Positions 51,201 to 63,349 of a stretch of 64,000 nt of DNA are shown piece by piece; the stretch's first letter is position 1; each line of letters begins with the position of its first letter. The position numbers and the translations under genes are program-made. The notes beneath the pieces are model-generated. The model was not told the origin of the DNA. It made no database searches and saw only the letters and a list, made by a program, of their open reading frames with translations. The stretch comes from Antitrichia curtipendula. Taxonomy: Eukaryota; Streptophyta; Bryopsida; Hypnales; Leucodontaceae. The stretch lies in contig OX579638.1 of assembly GCA_951230915.1 (NCBI GenBank), positions 23,392,696-23,456,695 on the forward strand, read 5' to 3'.

Positions 51201-52657
51201 AATGGTTCCAAAATAAGGAGTGAGTAGGAAAGTAGTTACTCTATGATCGAAATTGAAAAAGTCTAAATATTAGCTATTAGTCTGGACAACTTTTGGCTTC
51301 CAAAAATCACAGTAATTTCAATCTAGGGAATAAAATCCTGTAAAAATTTTAGTTCTAATATTTCCTATCTTTCTACATGACAAAATTTTTACTTGCCTTA
51401 GATCGCTTCTAATTTGTCTAAAAATCACATAAGTGATTATGGATGGCTCTACCTTTTATTTAAGCTTAACAGTGCAAATAAAAAACTAAAAGCCACTGAT
51501 AGCAGAGACCTACTAATAATTTCCATCCAACTAGTATAGATACCCATGGGTTAGTTCACATGATCACATGTAACCTAATACTTCAATATCTAGTTCATTG
51601 TCAAGAAGAAGGGATCCATTATTATTGCGTCTACATTTTGTCATTTGTTTGTGGAAGGCTAGATCTTTTCTATTAGAGGTTGTCATTCTATTAGTAAGAA
51701 ATAACGAAGTATCTTACAAAAAATATATGGCTTATCGAGTTAATGCCACGACACAAACAATAGCTCCCAACCCTAAAAAACATGCTCACAACAATACAAA
51801 AGACACAAACGAGATCTACTAGGTTCACCTTGATGGATTAATACCGTCTCAAACACACAAGTAGTAGTAGAATTTTACATGCATGCATAATTCTAAATTA
51901 ATTTATGGCAACAATCACAACTTGCCGAAAGCTTCCTAGCTGAAAATACATGTAAATTAAACAAAAATTAAATGAAGATTCTGTTAAACTAACCAATTGA
52001 GCTTTAGCAGCAGCACCTCGGGGGGTGCACTTAGTTCTACTACAACAAACCACGTGTGAACAAGTGGTTTCTAATAAACTATAATGTCAACCTAAAATTT
52101 TGAGCATTGTTTAATAATGACTATAAGTTTCTATTGCCAAATTTTCCAACTCAAATTAAATATGAAATGATTTCTAGAAGAGGTTGAAAATGAACTAAAA
52201 CGGCATGTTTTTCAACTCAAATAATTATAGAAAACACATTTAGATGACCATTGAATCAATATTCAACTCAAAATGAGCTTTCAATAGAGAATTATTTTTA
52301 GGAATTTTTTGTTCATTTTTTAGACAATTTTTTAAATTTAATATAGGGGTGTGAAAGTTATTTTTTAGTTCTATAGTGTATCTTTTTACTTCAAAAATTT
52401 GTAGCTAATTATTATTAACAAATAGAAATATCAATAATTCAAAATACAAATTTTCAAAGTAAAAAAGTCTATTCATATATATTTAGAATTTAGAATTCAA
52501 AAAGTATATAAGGGGTCCAAAGTTTTGTTCACAAGTGGTTTCTAATGGATACTCGAAGTGCCCCCACCCCCCCCACCCCCACCCCCGAGATCAACACCCC
52601 CAAGATCCATCCTTGATCATCTCTCCACTTGTCCAATGAATCTTGGTCCACAAATGG
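48283..52657. other. Intergenic, no gene recognised
   Basis: AT-rich. Open frames at 48719-48982 (-), 48989-49270 (-), 49515-49721 (+), 50387-50596 (-) and 51598-51822 (+) show no recognisable family. A C-rich tract lies at 52561-52586. Confidence 0.4.
52561..52586. other. C-rich tract, potential G-quadruplex on the minus strand
   Basis: Four runs of five to eight C separated by single A (CCCCCACCCC and onward). The minus strand therefore has four G-runs with one-base loops, which meets the usual G-quadruplex pattern. It is isolated in AT-rich DNA. Confidence 0.75.
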
Positions 52658-54926
52658 TTATCTTAGATTGCTCCAAAACAAACCAGTCATAGCTATCAAG
52701 AATAACTTTATAACATCAAGTATAGTACCATCTAGAAGACTCCAGTGCAAGGATTGCTCTTGTTCTGCCTTCTGATGTTGCTTTTGAACAGCAACTATGT
52801 GAGCTCCATTTTGATCAAGCAAAATCTGAGTTTCAAATTCATCAACCAAAGACATGTCAAGTGAAATTGGGAGGGTTGAAAAGTAGCATTATTTTCCTTG
52901 GCCTAGAGAGCAAGCTTATCAACAACGTGACTATCACCTTGATTTTGGGCTTGTCGCTCAAAAGAAGATCTCACACAACTATCCAAAATGCTCTTCTAGC
53001 CCTCAATGCCTTCACCAATTCTATAATTGCCTAGAACAACCTAAAATTTTTATAGTTGAATCCTTAGAAATAAAACAAACAAGATCTTGGAAGGAACATC
53101 TACAATAACATTTGCATCAATTGTCTACCGTCCAATTAAAGTATTTTTTTAAAATTTCACTGAGAAGGTTTTGTTAATGTGGGGCACGTCTTCTTCGGTT
53201 CTCAACATCAGATGATCCAAACTCCTCTATAAGAGCATTACCAAAATGAAGGACCTGCTCAGTTTCAACTTGTATCAACCAATTCCAATGGGTCAAACTA
53301 TTGCATGAGATCAAATCTAAAATACAAAGTCCCAGCTATCATGTTGATATGCTATGCTATATATTCAAAGGCATTTCCATAGGTGGCATAAGGAAATTAA
53401 ATACCACTTGAAATATTGCCATCTCTGCCAATTAAAGGTGAAGTGCAAATGGGGCCAACTTCCCTTCCAATGACATTGAAGCGGACTTGATGACTCCTTT
53501 TAGTGAGGACAAATCATCCCTACCTATCAAAAGCCACAACATTGCGCAATTAGCGTTTGTCAAATGGTCCATTAATTTTTTAATAAAAAGAGATTAAATG
53601 ATAAGCATTTTTGGTCACATTCTCAAAGTACAACAAAATCTTACTAACAAAAACAAACAAGATGAATTCAGTCGAGAAAAAACATCCCTCTTCATCAATT
53701 CAAACGAGTAATATCAAAGGAACTCATAAAAGAGGCGTAGTAGATAGATACTTTAAATAAATTTGTCTAAATGTTATTAGACGAGTCTAAAGCCTCGTAG
53801 GTTCAAGCAAAATATTTAAAGGTTAATAGAAATAGGTATTTGTAAAATGATGAGTGCATAACATAAGAAATTGGCCCTAGAATTGGCACCAAAGATTGTC
53901 TATTGCAATTAGTGCGAAGCATCACACCAGCATTTTCAAGAGTGAAGTACATGTTGTTTCTGAGTTACTTTTCTTTTGAATCCAAGGTGTCTTTCAAAAA
54001 ACTTAGTGTAAGAAGTCTCTTCAACCACAATTTTTTGTCAACACAATCATCCGACCATCCTAACAATGTGGCGTCCTTTACATGTACTTTGGCCTCAAGT
54101 TCTAATAAAGATTCTTTACTACTGGTAGGCCATGCTAGTAACTGTAATGAACTAATCTCAACAATAAAAGATGAGCCCTGACTACCTTAAATAGTCTCGT
54201 CATCCTTTGATAACTTTGCATGGGGATCATTTTCAAACTGCTTCATTGTTTATGCAAATATAAACTTTGAAAGCTTTCAATTACAACAAAAAGTTCAATT
54301 TGACTTTTTGGAATAGTAAGCCCAATGTAGTGCGTACAAAGACTTAGGTAATTCAATATATTTTCTTTGTAAGAAATCTTAAATTTTTTTGGATTAGCAG
54401 GAGCCTTGTCAAGCTCTGCATTTCGGCCAGAAATCTTGGCTGCCAATAGTTGGTCTATCAATGGCCTAATCCGATAGCTTGTCATGTTATTACTATAAAA
54501 GTCTAAGCAAACCATGCTCAAAGCACAAGTCATCAAGCCTTCTAATACTTTCACACCGTCATTGTCATAATTAGTAGTTCTAAATACTACAATCAAAAAT
54601 GTTCTAGAGACATCTTTTTTGAAAGAGGGACTAGCCACGTCACCTTTGTCCCTTTTCAAATTCCTTAAACACTTCCATTCATGGTGACCCCAAGCGTTAG
54701 AGACGTTGTCTTACCAATCATAATGTCTCTTACAAATTGAGGCCGTTTGAAGCACATATCTATTGTCTTGCAAATCTTTCAATCTACTAATCATCTTCAT
54801 TAAGTCTTTATATGGCACGCTTCTAAGTAATTGTAGAGTATCCAGAGTCTTTCTTCCATACACCATGCTGCAATGTGAGCATGTCCTTATGCAACGACTG
54901 AGAAGCAACTGCAGAGATAAGATCAA
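52658..54926 (-). pseudogene. Decayed multi-exon gene of unknown identity
   Basis: Several minus-strand pieces look protein-like rather than random. Near 54711-54926: SVPYKDLMKMISRLKDLQDN and RYVLQTASICKR, between an acceptor-like CTCTGCAG and a donor-like GGTAAGAC. At 54243-54659: VLEGLMTCALSMVCLDFYSN and RIRPLIDQLLAAKISGRNAE. At 53968-54180: GSSFIVEISSLQLLAWPTSS, ELEAKVHVKDATLLGWSDD and LKRLLTLSFLKDTLDSKEK. Near 53200: VLHFGNALIEEFGSSDVENR. Near 52870-53000: SSFERQAQNQGDSHVVDKLA. The character is that of a large helical-repeat-like protein. Stops and frame changes interrupt it. I cannot assign a family; a functional gene with small exons is not fully excluded. Confidence 0.4.
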
Positions 54927-57543
54927 CTTACTCTAGATTATTCCCTACTTCCAATATGATCTAAACTGTATTTAAGTGAAACCCTTTCAAGTGTCATATA
55001 TACTCTAGGCAAAGGTAATCCTTTTACATCAAACGTTTTTCCTGATTCACTATTGTCTTCAAGTCTTCAACATCCTAATCTGTATTAGCATCTACGGCAG
55101 ACCGACATCATCTAATATAAAAACCATCTACTAGAATAAATTTCAAAAGTTGGCCTACAATTGGGTGTAGGTGTTTTATCTTCACTGTTAGGATAAAGTG
55201 TATACAACTAGGTTCTTAGTGTTTTGTCGTAGATGATTCACTAGTAGAGGTCTAACATGTAATCCAATTATGCCTTCCAAACAATGAATCTTCTTATTTT
55301 TTTGTCTACTCCTAGTCTCCCTAATTGCAATTGCTAAGCAAATAAAATATAAATTAGTAACTATGGTTGATTTTGGCTATGACAACCAAAACTTAGAACC
55401 AATAAGGGTTAGTTAAGGGGGAAAAAAAATATATCTTAAGTTGTAGGGCTTGTTTTTCCTTTTCCAAAATGATAAAGATGATTAAGTTTAGATTGTTTCC
55501 CTAAAAATTATCTATGGATGAAGTTTAGCTTCTCAACTAACCTCAAAAATTCATCCAACATTTTTTTCTAATCTAACTATTGAAATTGGTTTTGTATTTT
55601 TGTATTATTTTTAGTTTAATTTTTTTACCAAAGTTCTAAATTTGACTTACTTTGATAAAAGATTATAGATTTTCTTCCAAATTTGTTCAAACAGGGTTGT
55701 CTTCCTCACCACCAAAAAAATGCAACAAATATATTGAGTAGAGGTCCTGTTCATCTAATAGAGTCAACTTTATCCTTTGATTTTTTCTAAAATTTACCTC
55801 TCTATGAGCTCCCAATTTGTCACTTGGTACTTATAGTTTTGTTTTTCTTCAAATTTTGTAGTTTAAGTTATAATTATATACAAAAAGGCCCCCAAAGAGT
55901 GTAGAATCAAAATAGGTATATTATATGCTAACATAGCATTTGGTCTAAAATATAATTTTATACCTAGAATATTTCAATTATCCACTTGTACATAGGTTAG
56001 AACCCCAAGTTAGTGGAAGTTAGAAGGTTTGAGTAAAAACACCCTAGTTAGTTTAAAACCTCCTAAAATCGGTGATTAATCATGGCTAATTCCGTCAACT
56101 GAATCCCAGTGATAAGTTTCAATTCTGCCAATGCATCGATGAAATAGCAAAAATCCCAATTGTAGCTTGCAGGAGTTACCACCTCAAGATAAACTGATAG
56201 AGAGAATCTATGACTAGAGAATGATGATCTAGGGGCAAGAACAAGCCAAGGAATGCAGAGTGAAGTCGATTTTTTAAGATTCTCTTACTTAAAGAAGATT
56301 CTCTAATTAACCAGTCTTAAGAAATGAAGCGGAATTTAAATCCTCCTTTGTCAAGAGTGCAAGTTTTAAATATAAACTTGCACCTATTTTGTGGAATTCC
56401 ATGAAAGGTTCCACAAAATGTCTTGAAATTATGATAATTAGAAGATGTTCTTCCGGACAAATTCAAAGAGATTAATCTTACACGATGCATAGTTTCTTAG
56501 TTGAAGTCAAGATTTTAGAAGCAATTATTGGGTTGTTCATGTGGGGGTGTTGTGGTTTAGGGTTTCTGGCTCTTCATAAGTACTCGTAGGATTTAGTATC
56601 TGTGCAAGTTTTAGTATTTGTTAGAGATTGATACTTCGCATTTCCAACTTTCACCGAACTAAAGTGAAGTTCCAGTCAGGTTTTCGGAAGTCATTCGTGT
56701 TGATGCCGAACTGTTCTTGTTACTTTTGTTGGTGGATTTAGCAGCTTGGAGAATTGATCAGACAGAGTTGAAAGGGAGCAAAAGACCTGAAGAGCTCATT
56801 TTGCATGTTATATGAATTTTTTTTATTGACTATAGCTTTGTATTAAGGCTGCATGCATCGGTATCGTTGATGTAGGAAACTGCTGGGGTGTTTTCTACCT
56901 GAACTGGAGGGTTGAGCATTTCGGAGGAGATTTCAACAAACAGAAACAGAACACATACAATTAAAGGGGTTGGAAGATTGGAAGACATAGATTCATAAAT
57001 GAAACTTTGTGTGTGGACTGAAGTGAAGTTCTACTCAATATTTTGCAATATTTTGGAAGCTGCATACAATGGAAGTTATTCGTGCTGAAGCCAAAGGAGC
57101 TATACGAAATAGATAAGTTATGGACGCAGTTGAATTGACTTAAAGATATTGGCAATCATATATGACACTAATTGTGTATGCTGGAGTCAAGTTTTGAAGC
57201 TTGTTGTGTTGTGCATTGGACGCTGCTGATGTTGAAGTTGGGGTTGCAGAAGCAAGCAAGAAAGGTTTCTACCTGCCTAGAGGTTTAGCACTTTGGAGAA
57301 GAGAATTCTTCATTTGAAAGGAGAAGATTGATACTTATTACTTTATGGAAATTTACTCAAGGTTTCAGATCTGCATGCTTTTGGAGAAAGGTATTCACCT
57401 GAGAGACTAAGAACATGCACCTGAAAGAGAGCCAAAGACTTGTAGGGATTCATTTGTACACTTTCTCTAGATACGAAGTTAGGGTTCTATTTTTGATGTT
57501 ACTTTGTCGAATCTTCTGAATTTTGTAGACATCGAACCACAAA
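54927..57543. other. Intergenic; possible 5' region of the OSB remnant at the right
   Basis: No coding homology. From about 56520 the sequence becomes T- and G-rich and leader-like. A block at 56661-56710 (AAGTGAAGTTCCAGTC, TTCGGAAGTCATTCGTG, TGATGCCGAA) returns imperfectly at 57020-57097 (AAGTGAAGTTCTACTC, GGAAGTTATTCGTGCTGAAG), suggesting an old local duplication. Confidence 0.4.
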
Positions 57544-58450
57544 ATGTCTGCATTCACTCGGCTTTCATTGCGTCATAGGCAACAAACGAGAAGCTATTTG
57601 GTGTGTGGAACCGGTGCGCAGGTGAGTGAGTGTTAGCAACATTTGTGTCCAATATATTTTTGTTCCTCCAACAACAATGTTTAATAAATAAATAAAATGG
57701 TGTTAGGTTTTTCCCCAAATTGACAGAATATGATCTTGATTTGTTGACCGTGAAACATTATGTATTAGTACTGATGAGTATCTTATGCTCAACCTGCTGC
57801 CAGTGTGATTTTTGACGCACTGTTACGGATTTGTGTGACCAGGATGCCTTTATGATGACACTCTTGAAGTCTCCATGGCTTATGCATCCTCATGTATTAT
57901 TGGTCTCATCCTCTCATAGAGGAAGAAGTAGGTCTTCATCGTCATTAGTTTGAAGAGCCCGCCTGTGAGTACTAATGCTTCAAGTATGTATCAGATGGCC
58001 GTCCCCATGGAAAGAAATGGGTGTCGTTTGTCTCTCAGAAGAATGTGACTGACATTTACAAAATAAGTTCTAGTTGAATCAAGCGAAGCACAAACAATTG
58101 AAAAAGTTTGGGAGGAGTATTTTGCGGATCGTTTCCAATGGTGGTACAACCAAGTTAACAAAGTATTACTAGGACTACCAGCACGTTGATGTTAGAAAGT
58201 TGCAAAAAGTCAATGAGGAGGTTGTTTTGTTGCTTGTGCAGCACTTTGTATAACATGTATTTCTTGATTTGGTTGTCTATATTTGATCGTGGGTTGTGGT
58301 GCCTATAGGTGAATTCCCAACTACTGGACTTTGAACACAAGGTAGCAAAGAAAGTGCTTTAGGTAGATGGTTGGTCAATTTCGCGATGGGTGAAGGCTAT
58401 GCTCAAATTGGTGATTCTAAGAAAATTACCATCCCATGTTGGTCATCACA
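57544..58450 (+). pseudogene. Organellar single-stranded DNA-binding protein (OSB-type), decayed
   Basis: OSB proteins bind single-stranded DNA in plant mitochondria or plastids and restrain ectopic recombination. The first exon (57544-57621) encodes 26 residues beginning MSAFTRLSLRHRQQTRS, basic and Ser/Thr-rich like a targeting peptide, and ends at a good GTGAGT donor. Downstream, in changing frames, are FEEPACEY, SDGRPHGKKWVSFVSQKNVT, then VWEEYFADRFQWWYNQVNK (the PDF motif of OSB proteins), LLDFEHKVAKK and WVKAMLKLV. Premature stops and frameshifts separate these blocks, and the WWDNR core is altered to WWYNQ. I infer a dead gene copy with at least one retained intron. Confidence 0.6.
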
Positions 58451-58849
58451 TGAGTGATTCTCAGAGATCATATGAGAGCATGAGTTTGTCTCCATTTGTG
58501 ATAAGATGTAGGTGCAACTCATTTTGATGTAGAAGAAGCTTTATGTATTGAAGGTGGATGTCAAACCCACACTCTGATTTGTTTCTTAGATGCCAAGTGA
58601 CTCTTGTGATTGTGCTATTTGAGGATTTGGTTTGTGCAACATTCTTTCCATTGCTTGCTTTATGATTTCTACTTCGTAGGTGTTTATTAGGTACATCTAA
58701 AGTGCAATGATATTTTGAGAAATATTGTGCAAGTATGTGTGAATCGATTGAGCAAAGGTTTCCACGATATGAAGGTTGTTCTCATGAAGAATGTATTGAT
58801 GAGCAGGTTTTCCAATGGCAATTTATAAACAAACATTTTACCCACTAGT

Positions 58850-60436
58850 GCAGGAGAGTCGAAGAAAGCTATTAAAGTTGGTGATGGCAGTATGCAAATG
58901 CAAAGCGTAAAATCCACGTGTGAAGCAATTGATCTTTTGAAGAATCGACTACAACAAGGCATTGCTATAGACTCGTACACATTTGTTGAAGTTCTACAGT
59001 GGTGCCTGAAGCAGGAAGACCATACAGCAGTAAAGCAAGTGCATGAGTTGCATCATTGAGAGTGGAAATGCAGCAGAATATCTATGTGGCAAACAACCTA
59101 TTGATTGTATACATCAGATGTGGGAGACTGAAGGATGCAGGAAGAGTGTTTGACGAGCTTAGGAGCAAGGATGTCATTAGTTGGAACGTCATGATTGGAA
59201 GTTATGCCCAGCACAGTTGTGCGAAAGATGCTATGGTAGCTTTCAATCAAATGCGCCAAGAAGGTGCGCAGCCGGATGCAGTTACTTATTTGAACATTCT
59301 GAAGGCCTCTGTAAGCCCATCAGTTTTAAAATGGGGCAAAGAGGTATATCAAAAATCATGGCTTTGAATCTGATGTGCGTGTGGGGATTGCGGTCCTTTG
59401 CGGGAATGTATGCAAAATGTGGGAGCATGAAGGAGGCAAGGAAAACTTTTGATAAGTTCGTCAGTCGCAATGTCATTTCCTGGACTGTGATAATCGGAGC
59501 ATATGCAGAAAGTGGTTGTGGTGAGGAAGCATGCCGACTCTTTCTTCAAATGAAACAAGAAGGTCTTAAGCCAGATGTAGTCACTTATGTGTGCATCTTG
59601 AATGCTTGTGCTACTGCCGGGACTTGGGATTGGGTGAAGGAGGATCACAGCCGTGCCCTAGAAGCGGAATTTGAATGGAACTTGCATGTGAGCAATGCGC
59701 TTGTCCACTTGTATGCGAAGAGTGGTAGTATTGATGCTGCGCAACTAGTTTTTGACAGAATGGAAGAACGGTATGTAGTCACATGGACTGCGATGATTGG
59801 TGGACTCTCGCAGAATGGATGTGGGTCTGAAGCTTTAGATGTCTTCACGAAGATGAATACATCCAGTGTGAAGCCTAATGGGTACTCCTTTGCGGCTGTG
59901 TTAACTGCCTGTAATCATGCAGGCCTTGTTGATGAAGGCCGTGAACTCTTCTAAGCTATACAGCAAGAATACGGCATCGTTTCTAGTGTTGCATTGGACC
60001 TGCATGGTGGATATTCTTGGGTGGGCAGGGCACTTGGAGGAAGCAAAGCTCTTGATTGATAATATGGCAGTTGAACCAGATGGAGCGATTGGGGGATACG
60101 TCTCATCCTGAAACAAATGAGATATATGCGGAGCTTAGCAAATTGACTACGATTATCAAACCGATACCTCGGCTTGTGTTGCGCGATGTTGATGACAAGG
60201 ATAAAGAGTTTTCTCTGTGCTCTCATAGTGAAAGGTTGGCAATTGCCTGTGGACTTGTCTGCGCACCTAGAGGTAAAACAATAGTCGTGTTTACAGGAAC
60301 CTTCAGGTGTATTCAGATTGTCATACAACAGCCAAAGTGATTTCCAAAGTGACTAGAAGAGAGATTGTGGGGGAGGGATGCAAATCGCTTTCCTCAATTC
60401 AAAGAGGGCTTTTGTTCTTGTAAAGATCATTGGTAA
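58850..60436 (+). pseudogene. PPR protein, PLS-DYW class, decayed
   Basis: Pentatricopeptide repeat proteins of this class bind organellar RNA and, through the DYW domain, deaminate C to U. The coding trace starts near ATG 58892. Repeats are visible as VANNLLIVYIRCGRLKDAG, DVISWNVMIGSYAQ, GAQPDAVTYLNILKA, MYAKCGSMKEARKTFDK, NVISWTVIIGAYAESGCGEE, VSNALVHLYAKSGSIDAAQ and NPNGYSFAA-like blocks. The DYW domain gives HPETNEIYAELSKL, LVLRDVDDKDKEFSLCSHSE, SDCHT and ends KDHW before TAA 60434-60436. Inactivating changes include a frameshift near 59055, another near 59345, a stop after DEGREL (59952), loss of most of the E region between EPDGA and SHPE (about 60090), a frameshift near 60290, replacement of the first Cys of CSDC by Tyr, and a frameshift near 60370. 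HSE with the putative catalytic Glu is kept. Confidence 0.85.
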
Positions 60437-63344
60437 TCACTTTGGCAATCCCAATCCCAATGCATTGGGGAGACGATGTTAAATTTCTCGATGTTTGACT
60501 ATTGACTATCGTCAATGATGTTTGACTACTTTGGATGATCATTGTGTGCATGAGAAAAAAGTTATCTCATCCCTAGTTGCCTTCTTTTAATTTTTGGTAT
60601 TGTGAACTTTTTTGAGAATGTGTTGGTAAAATGTAAATGATTCAGCATTGTTGTGTCCTAAAATTAAGTGTGACATGTGCACGTTATCTCTTGCTCGATT
60701 GTGACCACATACTACATCTGACAAGTCATGTTTGCAATTGTGGATGTGTTGATTGTGTTCTATGTAGGTTCAGAATGCATATACTCTCCATGCATTAGAA
60801 TTGCTTAGGCTTGCCATTTCCCATGGTCAATAGCTACTCTTGCAATTCCTAATCCACTTGGGTAGAGCACAAATTGTAGAAGACTACTTTGAACAAGCAT
60901 TCATAACGTGAGCCCATCTATTATTAATTGACCCTTATTCTATTTTCTTCCTACTCAAAGACAATATTGTACTCTTACAATTTCCTATTCATGTTATGAA
61001 TACCAACTCTAGATCTACATTCCCTATCCTACCAAGCTCTCTTATAGATTAACCCATCAGTGCTCCAAAAATCCATCAAATTTGAAGAATGAACAAAGTG
61101 CTCCCAAACAATGTTTCATCCAAAGTAATACACTTAAATCCATTAAAGAGAACCGTCCTTTTTTTTGACCGAGTTGCTCCAATCAGTGTGAGTAATATGC
61201 CTTGTATGCTAAGATGTTACAAGTCAGAAGCAAAACGGTCAACAGGTTAACTGGAATTTGACCATAATCATCCCAACGTCGTGCTGCGTTTTCTCGTGCC
61301 CCACTTGTGAGACACCCGGCCATCCTGAAATTCTCAACAATTCTCAACTTTTTGCTTGCGCGACAGACAGCATGATGGCATCCATCTGAGAGGAGTACCT
61401 GAAAAACGCGACAAGATAATGCACACCAAACTGACGAGAGGCTGCAGCATGAAGGCAGGGGGCCATCGATTTGATGATTGCAGGGGGAGGCAAGGAGGCA
61501 TGATTTCATTCTGACACACAGTTCGTACATGGTCGGTACCCTTGGCGCTTGGGGTTGGTTTTGGACTTTTGGAGTAATAAGTTATGCTTGTTATAACTTT
61601 GTATCAGCGATGTTGCTCGGCAAAACGACAATTTGTATGTCAGTGCACAATCTCAAAAGATACAAGAATATATGTCATACCAACAACTGAAATTCCAAAT
61701 GGAAGACAGGCAATAACATCATATGAAGAAATCAAAAGACAAAAAAAATCATCCATCATAACCTGTTGATGTGCTTACACAATCAACTGATACTCTAATA
61801 ACAAGTCGTAACCCCTGTGTTGTTGTCACAGAGCGGACAGCAAAAAGTGAGTAGCTTTTTCCTGCACTTCCCAGAGCAGACTGATTAACTTCAACGGTAC
61901 TCTTGGTTATGGAAGTTTTCACCGTCCCAAATTGCAGCCAACTCAGTGATGTGTGCCAATTAGCAATTTCCAAGAGGATCCACCTTGTGGATTTTGAGAT
62001 TACAAGGTTTGACCAACATGTGTTTTCCAAGAATCAAGGTCTTTTTTGGGTCCGCTCAAAGTTTCGGAATTCACAAACCACAAGTCAAACAAGGTAGACA
62101 AGCCTATTACCACCCTCATTTGCGATCTGACTATGTTGGAGTCAACTTCAATGGGGTCACCTATTTTTCAAAGGTGTATGCATGTTTCACGAATCAAACC
62201 CAAGTGGAATTATAATTTTCTGATGAAAATTGAAATTTCTATGAATTGTTGAAGTTGACTGTCCTGAAATTACAAATCCGCCCAAGGATTGATTTATAAA
62301 AGTTAGATCAACAACCCATTACCGCCATAGATTGTATCTATGAGTACTTGGATATCCACCAATCAATGGTAGACACGTTACCCAAGCTGAATTAATGAGC
62401 TGATTTTGTCAGAAAAATAGATGGACTTAGATGAGTTTCAGGGTGGTAATGGGGCCAAAAGTCAGATGTCGGAAATAGGAAGCTAACGGGAATAGGTTGG
62501 TTTACCTTATGCGGTTGAGCTTCGAGTATGACGTGCAGCTAACAATCCCAAGGGAAAAAAATTCTCTAAAATTCGTCAAAGTTCACTGCATGATTCGAGG
62601 CGGGGGGGTCTTTGTGCCGTTGGTACGGTTAACCTAGGGCCATGGCTGTAGAGTGCAATTATGTATTAGATAACCAATGAGCCGCACTAGTAGCAAATAG
62701 GTTATCATACAATAATTGGTTGTGCATTTTCCAATCACAACCTTTGATCTTCATAATCCAAGGGTGTAGGAAACAAGTTGAAAGGAAAGAAGGTTATGAG
62801 TTGCAAGTTGTAATGGCAATGGTGATGGGTTGCCAATGGGACGGTGACACATTAGCGTTAAAAAGTCAACAACCGGTTATGTGAAGATAAGGGAGATTAG
62901 AGGCGTGGATTGGGCTTGTACTAATCCCTAAACTATTGTTCTACGCTCCAGTACAAAGTCCGATTGAAATCTGCTCCAAAATTCCCCTCCTAAAAATTTC
63001 CAATCTTGCGCGTTTGAAAAAATGTTGACTCTAACGCACAAGGGTTTAAAAAATTGACATGCTATGCCTTCCTATATTAATTTATGAAATATGAGAATGG
63101 GATAGAATCCTAAGTCACCTATCCCCTACATTAAATATAATCATTTACTAACATGTCCCTTTGATCAACACCCTATCTTAAATATCATACTTCTAGTTTC
63201 ATATTTCATACCTTTTTTTAGAATTAACTAGGTTTGTAAATTATAATACAGAATAGGTAGTAACTGTCTCTTTTGAGTACACGGATGTCACAATGCACTC
63301 AAGAAAAAAAAAAATCGATTTTTTTTTTCAATCCCCTTTGCTGA
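60437..63344. other. Intergenic, no gene recognised
   Basis: Mixed composition. Frames at 61183-61530 (-), 61478-61690 (+), 61749-62030 (-) and 61985-62215 (+) have no recognisable family. No RNA gene or mobile element was identified. Confidence 0.4.
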
Positions 63345-63349
63345 GCTCA

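Noticed and set aside
57544..60436. A functional organelle-maintenance cluster with the fusion nuclease
   Set aside because: The OSB and PPR copies are broken and lie more than 30 kb from the fusion gene, so co-location is not evidence of a system.
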